64,000 nt of DNA from Cycas panzhihuaensis (taxonomy: Eukaryota > Cycadophyta): the NCBI GenBank assembly GCA_023213395.1, contig CM041465.1, forward strand, positions 9,052,001 through 9,116,000. Reading direction: 5' to 3'. This document shows, in pieces, positions 57,601-64,000 of the stretch. Numbering within the stretch: position 1 is the stretch's first letter; every line of letters begins with the position of its first letter. Under the pieces are notes generated by a model. The model was not told the DNA's origin. It made no database searches and worked only from the letters and a program-made list of their open reading frames with translations. The position numbers were made by a program, and so were the translations under genes.

Positions 57601-59997
57601 ATTATCAACAGATTTTAAGTGATCATTTCTCATTCTTAATAGTTGTCATCTCTTGTTAATTTCATGGTACGCGCATTTAGCATATTAATTGCAATCATGT
57701 TAAAGTTGTAAAGTTTGAAGCTAGCAGATAACTTGGAAATTCAAAGCTTTCGTCGTTTAAGTTTCACCTTCTAACGAAACCAACAATTCTGATCTTACTA
57801 GAAAATCCAACAATTGAATAGAATGACGAGGGGTAGATGACTAGGCTAAAGAATTGGTCCAACCCTGATCTATAGAAAAAATCAAACAGTTGACCAAATT
57901 TAATCTAAGACAATGCAGGTAAGGTTGATCTGCATTGATGTACCATGCTTTCCCTGGGATTCACGGTCCCAATAAGACCATTTTCAAACCTCATTTCCCT
58001 CAAGCAACCTTAATTGTCATGTACTGACTATATAGTTGGCTGGTCCCCTACGGAATGCACCAAACTTAAGGTTATTTTAGAGGCAAAGTTTGAACATTTT
58101 TCGTGCCTCTCATACTTGATTTTTAAATTCACTTTTAGAAAGTTTAAGTGGACTTTAGAGTAAGTTTTACTTAAATGACATAGATGCTTGATTTTACAAT
58201 AATAAAAGAGCTTCAAGGAGAAGTAATCAAATACATCACAATGATCACTTTGAGTGATTTACAAGAGAACTTTAATATGAAAAAAATATTGTTATCCAAT
58301 CCAAGTAAAGTAAAGTGCTTAAGTACAATGAAAATATTAACGCTTTAAAGATGATGCTAAGTGCTTCAATGAAGAAAGCGTAAAGTCTCTGTGTGTAAAG
58401 AATGCAAATGGGTTCCTTCTAATACTTCAAGAGAAGAGGAAAGTGTCACTTATAAGTTGAAGACGTCAAGTACTAAGTGTTGGGAATTTGAAGTAGTCCC
58501 AACAATCAACAAAATAAAGTGATTTTATTAAGTAAAGATGTTTTTTTTTTAGCCCCCCCTTTGTGACTAAGGGCAATAAGTCACCATACAAAGTGCCTTA
58601 AAAATAGTGTTAAGATAGTGATAAAAAACACTTTAACAAAGTGTTAACACTTTCAAAATCACTTTATCAAGACCTTTTAGCACTTATACAACATGAAGCA
58701 AGTGTTAAATGGGGCAAAAAATGTTAAAAGGTAAAGGTTGAAATTTCACTTTTTTGCAACTTTGAATAACAAAATCACCACGCAGGGAGCCTTGAATAAC
58801 AACTTAAATTAGCGAATTTAATCTCCAAAGATAAGAGATTGACTGAGCTATAGTGATTTAATGAAATCACTAATTATAACAAAGATTTTAATATTTAAAA
58901 ACTGGAAAAAAAAAAAAAAAAAAAATCTTTTAAAAATATTAAGCCAAGAGTCAAAAAAGACAAATAGAACACTTAAACGAAAAGGCAAAATTATTATTTT
59001 TCATATTGCGGATCACTTGGAAGGCTAGATTCAGTCATTAAATCACAAATCTAAAGTGATGAAGTCTCTTGACTGAAAACCACTTAAGAAAATAATGATT
59101 TTGACTTAAAATAAGTGTTTTTAATGTTTAGACTTACAAAAGTAACTTTGGAATAAAAGTCTTATGTAATATAAAATACGCTTATGAATATTCCAAATAA
59201 CATAAGATAAAGTTCAAACTTATGAAAATTTTAAAAAGATTTTTAGAAGCTTCCAAAAGTCGAATTCGAACGGCGGGACAACGGCGATCGTGGATACACA
59301 GAGGCTTCGTTCTCCACAGTGAAGCAACAGATCGAGCTAGGATTTTACAGGCAGGGCCGCCCACCACAGAGGAAAGTACAGCTCAGATTTCACAAAGTTT
59401 GAAAGTCTGTGGAGTGAGAACGAGTTGAAAGTAGCTAGAACTGAGTGCATAGATTAATGGTGTCTCCACAGTCAAAGAAGCAACTTCAACACTCTTTCTT
59501 TGCTTGCAAAACATCTGTGGGACCCACTAAGGGTGTATACGGATTTTTTCTGATGAGCATGAGACTCCAATAAGCATACATGAGCAAATTGAACTCTTTT
59601 TGTAGAGTTTGAGGGCTAAAAACTGCCCAGAATCACTTCAAAACCTGTAGAGAGTCAATGGCTCATAATAATCTCAATTAATGAGCTTTAGAATTCTTCA
59701 AAATACTTCTGTACCTTGATTTGTGAAAAGAATCAACAAAAAAATTTAATTTTTAGTGTAGAAACACATAAAAAACGTGAATAAAACTAACTTGAAACAT
59801 CTAAAAAATATCTCAAATCATAGTACAATCATTTTCAGCCTTCAGAATACTCCATAACAACCTTGATTTACAAAAGTGGGCTTCAACAATCATTGAATCA
59901 CTTTCGGAGAGCGAAGGTCGTCACAAAGGGGGTGTAAAATCCCACTCTAAGTCTCCCTTGAAGTAGAGTTCGGAATAGAGAGAACTAGTCGCATCTA
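57601..59997 (-). other. Copia-J leader, 2.4 kb
   Basis: No protein family recognised on either strand. It holds a run of 20 A at 58,906-58,925. A 68-codon ORF at 59,222-59,428 on the + strand and its antisense shadow lack known motifs. The length suggests that an insertion or a gag rearrangement is hidden here. Confidence 0.6.
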
Positions 59998-60009
59998 GCT
60001 CTGATACCA
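59998..60009 (-). other. Copia-J primer-binding site (initiator Met tRNA)
   Basis: On the - strand it reads TGGTATCAGAGC, two bases from the LTR. Confidence 0.93.
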
Positions 60010-60011
60010 AA

Positions 60012-60543
60012 TATAGAAATAGCCAAATGACCTTACAATCCCAATATCTAGAAACTATATTCACTTTAGTTCTAAAAAGCAAATAAACTAGACTAAGAAT
60101 GAAACTATGAGATCAAGCATGAAGAGAAAAAACAAAAATAATACCAAAGATGAGGAGTTGGAATTGGTCCAAACTCCAAATGAATAGTAGTTTAATTAGC
60201 AAACTGATAGTATAACAATACAGCTCCAACTCTATATGAGAACAATGAGAAGAAGTCTCAATATATAGAGTGAAAAGAGAGACCCAAGGTATTGGATGTT
60301 TGACAAATATCAAATATCCAAGGTACATGCCTTGCATGTAGGGCGTGTCCTTTTAGGGCTTTCAAGTAAGCAAAAGTGCATGGAGGTCCATTTGACCCTT
60401 TAGTGACAATGTTCTGTCACTAAGAAAGAATGTGGGTGTGCACTTTATCACTTAAGTGATAAATCACCCATAAAGTACAAAAGGTACAAATAATACATGA
60501 AAAATAAAGTACATACACTTAACATGTAAACATAAGGTTAACA
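60012..60543 (-). repeat. Copia-J 5' LTR
   Basis: The partner of 52,976-53,524. The inner end reads TATAGAAATAG where TGTAGAAATAG is expected. The outer end is GTTAACA. Confidence 0.92.
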
Positions 60544-61400
60544 TTTGCAAATTGGTTCTATACCTAAAAAAACAAATAGTCCATTATCCAAATAAAAACC
60601 AAACCAAAGGCTCTCAAGACCAAACTATCAACTCTAATATCATGTTAAAAAAATTGATAAGATATTTGATACTATGTTAAAAAATATGGCATTCAAAGCC
60701 ATGAAACCATTAAAAAAATGAAATATGCACTAATTCAAAATACAAAGAAAAAAAAAGAGAAAAGTAGTCAATCTCCATCTATTACGTTAGAATAGGTACG
60801 TATTTAAAAAAACAATTTACCTCACAGAGAACTAACAAAATTAAATAACCCCTTAAATAATTTATTAGAATATATCAAGATGTGAGTTATAATCACACAA
60901 TTTAATAATATTTATTTATTAAAAATCTTATGAGAACCACTTAAAATCATTGGTACCTCTATACACAACAATTTAGAGTGGTCAACAATAATCTTGAATT
61001 CACCATGGGAGTAAACATTATTTTCCAACAAGATGAACAAATGACAAAAATAAAATAAATGGGATTAGAAAGAAGGAAACAATTAAAAAAAGTGCTTAAA
61101 ATTGCATCAACTAGAATTCACATGCTCCATTTTGCTCTCTCTTATTCATCTTGCTTCTTACCAAAAAGGCACATCTTTCCATCTCAACCAACTATTCACT
61201 TCTATCTATGTATGCTTTCTCAGTTTCCTTTTATATTCAATGCACTTTTTATCTTCATTGTTGTCTAGGGCATAATTTACCCTCGATCTTAGTACATTTA
61301 AACTTTTTCTTTGTATTTGTCAAACCACATAATTTTCTATGTTATTTGGAAGAGATTGGTTGGTAAGAATTTCTTCATTCTCTTTTGAGATAAGAAATCC
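60544..61400. other. Spacer right of Copia-J
   Basis: AT-rich, with no recognised element. Two short overlapping + strand ORFs (61,059-61,366) have no known motif. Confidence 0.55.
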
Positions 61401-61406
61401 CCACAA

Positions 61407-61859
61407 CTAAAATGCATGCAACTCCTCGATTCCCCATTCAAAACAAGATCCCCATGGATGTATGGCTCCATGTGTTAACACTGATTTTCTTTTGCTCATC
61501 ATGAGGTAGGAAAATTGACACAATATCCAGCCAACCATTAATGGGATACTCTTCTTGCCTAGGGTTTGGACACACCTTGTCAATTGACCCACTTTTCTCA
61601 TCCATATTTTAATCCTAGCTTTTGCTTCGGAGACTTTGTACCTCATGCAAAGGTTCTCAAGAATCAACCCTCTGATAAGTTTAATTGTGCCACAATAAGA
61701 ACCCCATAAACCAATGACCAACCATATACTGGTGTAGCTTAGAATATCCAAAGCAGAACCTAAATATAATTGTCGATTGCATGGACTATGCAATTGATTC
61801 AGAACAAGCCCAATGCTCAGCAATATATATGCAAAATACTTCTTTGTCAATAGTTTCAA
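61407..61859 (-). CDS. Unidentified ORF, 150 codons, possibly membrane-associated
   Basis: Not recognised. It reads without a stop and has hydrophobic stretches near residues 8-20 ('YFAYILLSIGLVLN') and 38-62 ('ILSYTSIWLVIGLWGSYCGT'), a basic, charged middle ('YKVSEAKARIKIWMRKVG') and a C-terminus 'HPWGSCFEWGIEELHAF'. The length is above what this base composition usually gives by chance, and the mix of residues looks protein-like. It lies about 540 bases downstream of the ankyrin/PGG exon on the same strand. It could be an exon or relic of a separate gene, sequence from that gene's 3' end, or chance. Confidence 0.3.
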   Translation of the reverse strand: MKLLTKKYFAYILLSIGLVLNQLHSPCNRQLYLGSALDILSYTSIWLVIGLWGSYCGTIKLIRGLILENLCMRYKVSEAKARIKIWMRKVGQLTRCVQTLGKKSIPLMVGWILCQFSYLMMSKRKSVLTHGAIHPWGSCFEWGIEELHAF

Positions 61860-61931
61860 TGGTTACATTTCAAAGCTTTCTTCATTTTGTCATAAAATCT
61901 CCTCATCCTGAGTGAGATTTTTTTCCAACGA

Positions 61932-62369
61932 TCATGTTTGAATCAAAATTCTATCCATATACGCAGCCATAATCATCCACATTTTGCATGCCCCCATTTT
62001 CCCAAACTTAGGATGAAAAACACTATTTTTCATTTTTGCACCAGAAACAGCAAACACGAGAGCTGAATGAAACAAACATCTAAACCATCTTTGCCCACAA
62101 CACAATGAGAGGAAGAATGGATGAAGATGATATAGTGGTGTTGTGGGACACCGCATGGGAATTAATTTGGCATACCATAATATATGCATTGACAACACAG
62201 CACCCAAGACATAATATAATTGTATAAGAACCGACTTAGTCATATTCACCATGAAGCCAACCCTTAAGTTCCTTAACTCATTTAAGGATTTAAAACAATG
62301 TAGATCAGGAACGAAGTGTGGGGCAGTGGGGATGGTGAAAGAAGATGGTAAAAGAAGGTAGCTTTGCAT
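61932..62369 (-). CDS. Unidentified ORF, 145 codons
   Basis: Not recognised. Its ATG lies 25 bases after the stop of the ankyrin/PGG exon, on the same strand, so it may simply be part of that gene's 3' untranslated region. It has a hydrophobic stretch ('VLIQLYYVLGAVLSMHILWY') and many Cys and Met residues. No domain seen. The stop at its end is followed by a 72-base gap, then the ORF at 61,859-61,407. Confidence 0.22.
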   Translation of the reverse strand: MQSYLLLPSSFTIPTAPHFVPDLHCFKSLNELRNLRVGFMVNMTKSVLIQLYYVLGAVLSMHILWYAKLIPMRCPTTPLYHLHPFFLSLCCGQRWFRCLFHSALVFAVSGAKMKNSVFHPKFGKMGACKMWMIMAAYMDRILIQT

Positions 62370-62393
62370 ATATCATTTTACCGAAAGTAGAAT

Positions 62394-63278
62394 TCAAATT
62401 GCATATATCTTCTCGATTTCAGATTCTGAGAACTCAGAAACTAAATGGGAGGACCTCGATCCACGGCTTATAGAAGATCTTCGCAGCCTCCTCGATGATC
62501 TGCTCCTCCGAAATCTGACTACATAAAATGTCATGGTCCCCAACACCCCCACCATGATCACCCCTCCTATTGCTGAAACTGTGATTGCCATCCATTGACC
62601 TTGACGACCAACAATAATATATGCAGATGCAAGGAATGCTATAGATGTACATACAGAAGCTAACCACATTAGCTTGTTGATCACAAATACCACCTGCCTT
62701 TGAGCTTTTGTCTCCCACGGTACCAGTGTTATCTGCACCACCACAACTGCTAGAGATGTGAATAGCGCAATTGCATTGAATATGAAAAATATTTTAAATG
62801 GTAGAAGAGAAGCTACAATAGCTGTTCCATTATTTTCGCTAGGAGTTGGAGCTGCTCCAGGTGGGGGCTCATTATTATTATCACCTACAAAACCACCTGG
62901 AACAGTGAAAATAGCTGCAAATGCTACAGTAGCAAACAGGACTGCAACAAGAGTCACAGAATTTGTAGCATTGTTCACACCTTCCCTGTGCAACTTTCTT
63001 AACTCCTTTGCAATACCATTCACCTTTTTGTTGGTCTTCTTAGTCTGCTTCAGTTGGTTGTAAACGTCATGCTTTATTGCACTGACTGTCTGCTTTAACT
63101 CATCTCTTGGTTGGTTCAAATCCTTGGCCTTAACTGCACCAGCATCAGTCAAAGCATCTTTGATCTCAGATGCTTCTCCTGAGATAGGTAGTGCCTCTGC
63201 AAGATCAAAAGCTGTTTTATGCAACCTATTCAATGCATTCACATTAATATCTCGCAGCAAGAGTAGTTCTTTCACAAT
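62394..63278 (-). CDS. Ankyrin-repeat/PGG-domain membrane protein (ITN1-like), last exon, partial gene
   Basis: This exon codes for the last 294 residues. Residues 1-38 are the end of an ankyrin region ('IVKELLLLRDINVNALNRLH', 'KTAFDLAEALP'). A charged linker follows ('QLKQTKKTNKKVNGIAKELR'), then the plant PGG domain with the name-giving PGG at residues 127-129 ('ATVAFAAIFTVPGGF'). Four membrane helices are visible at about 106-128, 160-184, 201-223 and 230-254. The tail is basic and Ser/Arg-rich. Arabidopsis relatives (ITN1, ACD6 group) act at membranes in salt, ROS and defence signalling; that role is inferred here. An ATG at 63,311 extends the frame by 11 codons, but a clear acceptor, 'tttctttatgcag', ends at 63,279, so the exon starts at 63,278 in phase 0. 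Earlier exons lie right of the window. Confidence 0.93.
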   Translation of the reverse strand: MVKELLLLRDINVNALNRLHKTAFDLAEALPISGEASEIKDALTDAGAVKAKDLNQPRDELKQTVSAIKHDVYNQLKQTKKTNKKVNGIAKELRKLHREGVNNATNSVTLVAVLFATVAFAAIFTVPGGFVGDNNNEPPPGAAPTPSENNGTAIVASLLPFKIFFIFNAIALFTSLAVVVVQITLVPWETKAQRQVVFVINKLMWLASVCTSIAFLASAYIIVGRQGQWMAITVSAIGGVIMVGVLGTMTFYVVRFRRSRSSRRLRRSSISRGSRSSHLVSEFSESEIEKIYAI

Positions 63279-64000
63279 CTGCATAAAGAAACCAGAGTTC
63301 ACATCATCCATCTAAAAAACACAGCATCTAACCTTGCCAATGTATATACAAGCATTTGTCTACAGTGTTCAAAAAATAAATTTTCCAATAATTAAAATCT
63401 CTCACCCATATACTATTTATGCTTCTTTTAAATAGAATCCATGGCATATTCAATGTCAAAATCTCTCTCCCTTACATTATTTATGCTCATTTAAATAGAA
63501 TCCATAGCATATTCAATGTCAAAAGCATGCCCGAGGATGTCAGCATGTCTGTACCTGCTTTTCCACTGGCCTGACGCACACGTGTGTGTGAATCGGGTAG
63601 GGGACATGATAAATGGCTATACTGTGTGCACATGTTAGATTACAAGTTACAAGCAGCTTGAATCTTATCTATTATAGAATCAAATACTAACCAACGAGTA
63701 CAGATATGAATGAAGATTCTGATTCAGATTTTCTACCTAACAATTTTACAATATTCCATGTCCATCATTTTTCAAGGCCTTTTTTCCCTGAACCCCATAA
63801 TTGATAGAATGCCTCTCTGAGTCTGTTTGTCTCAAAAATTTTAAGCTATCCTGACATATACCGAATCGGATACCCGGTGGCCTAAACAAGAGAAGAGCTA
63901 ATATCAGCAATAAAAATCTATCCAGTTCTGTTTTAATGATTAGAGGAGTAGATATTGCATACATCACATGTTCTTGGAAGTTGTAGCCAGTAAAATAGAA
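63279..64000 (-). other. Intron (partial) of the ankyrin/PGG gene
   Basis: It is bounded on the left by the AG acceptor at 63,280-63,279. No ankyrin-coding exon was found up to the window end; the 73-codon ORF at 63,967-63,746 has no ankyrin pattern. It contains the tandem duplication at 63,394-63,520. The donor site is not in the window as far as can be seen. Confidence 0.7.
63394..63520. repeat. Tandem duplication of about 64 bp in the intron
   Basis: Units 63,394-63,457 and 63,458-63,520 both run from 'aaaatctctc' through 'atttatgct' to 'catattcaatgtc', with a few substitutions and small gaps. Confidence 0.92.

Larger units (their letters stand above)
52976..60543 (-). mobile_element. Copia-J: full-length Ty1/copia retrotransposon with a long leader
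   Basis: LTRs of 549 and 532 bp, a primer-binding site for initiator Met tRNA (59,998-60,009), a G-rich polypurine tract at the 3' LTR, and gag to RNase H in copia order on the - strand. Protease DSG and reverse transcriptase YVDD are both kept. The leader between primer site and gag is about 2.4 kb, long for copia. No matching target duplication was found (taatg on the left, tttgc on the right). It is the same family as Copia-A. Confidence 0.93.

Noticed and set aside
59222-59428. 68-codon ORF with an overlapping - strand ORF in the Copia-J leader
   Set aside because: No domain on either strand; it lies within a transcribed element leader and is unlikely to be a separate gene.
63746-63967. 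73-codon - strand ORF as an upstream ankyrin exon
   Set aside because: It has no ankyrin pattern and lacks convincing splice sites, so it was left as intron sequence.

Overview
The window looks like nuclear DNA of a seed plant with a large, repeat-filled genome. The evidence is the plant ITN1-type ankyrin/PGG membrane protein at the right edge, plant-type LINEs with an RNase H domain, and many Ty1/copia elements plus one Ty3/gypsy chromovirus. The density of old, broken, nested retroelements would suit a gymnosperm, but the sequence alone does not prove that. About 80% of the window is retrotransposon. Only one host gene (partial) is convincing. No rRNA, tRNA or CRISPR was seen.

Layout. The first 283 bases are the end of an LTR of the Copia-H family. 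Copia-A (about 288-14,505, + strand, left part missing) follows. It was split twice: by Gypsy-B (725-7,434, - strand, complete, 5-bp target duplication GTAGG) and, inside its 3' LTR, by full-length LINE-C (7,908-14,106, + strand, 17-bp target duplication). After a short spacer comes a three-level nest: Copia-D (15,423-37,471) contains Copia-E (19,018-35,946), which contains both a short gag-only LTR element F (20,167-23,295) and LINE-G (26,761-33,682). Every insertion in this nest has a recognisable target duplication. A 2.8-kb unexplained stretch follows, then Copia-H (40,251-45,605, - strand), Copia-I (46,112-52,009, + strand) and Copia-J (52,976-60,543, - strand). The last 3.4 kb hold two unidentified ORFs and the final exon of the ankyrin/PGG gene on the - strand, whose remaining exons lie beyond the window.

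Relationships. Copia-D and Copia-I belong to one family; Copia-A and Copia-J to another; the left-edge LTR and Copia-H to a third. LINE-C and LINE-G share ORF structure and a similar 3' tail. All element genes are interrupted by stops and frameshifts, so none looks able to move by itself. Copia-J, Copia-H and Gypsy-B keep some catalytic motifs. By eye, Gypsy-B has the most similar LTR pair and is probably the youngest LTR element.

The most unusual item is element F: about 3.1 kb, matching LTRs, a perfect target duplication, a gag domain, no pol, an acidic ORF and a 57-bp in-frame tandem repeat. Also notable are a GC-rich hairpin module kept in three LTR copies of the Copia-H family, and a 197-bp tandem duplication inside both Gypsy-B LTRs. 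No clearly new biological system was found.
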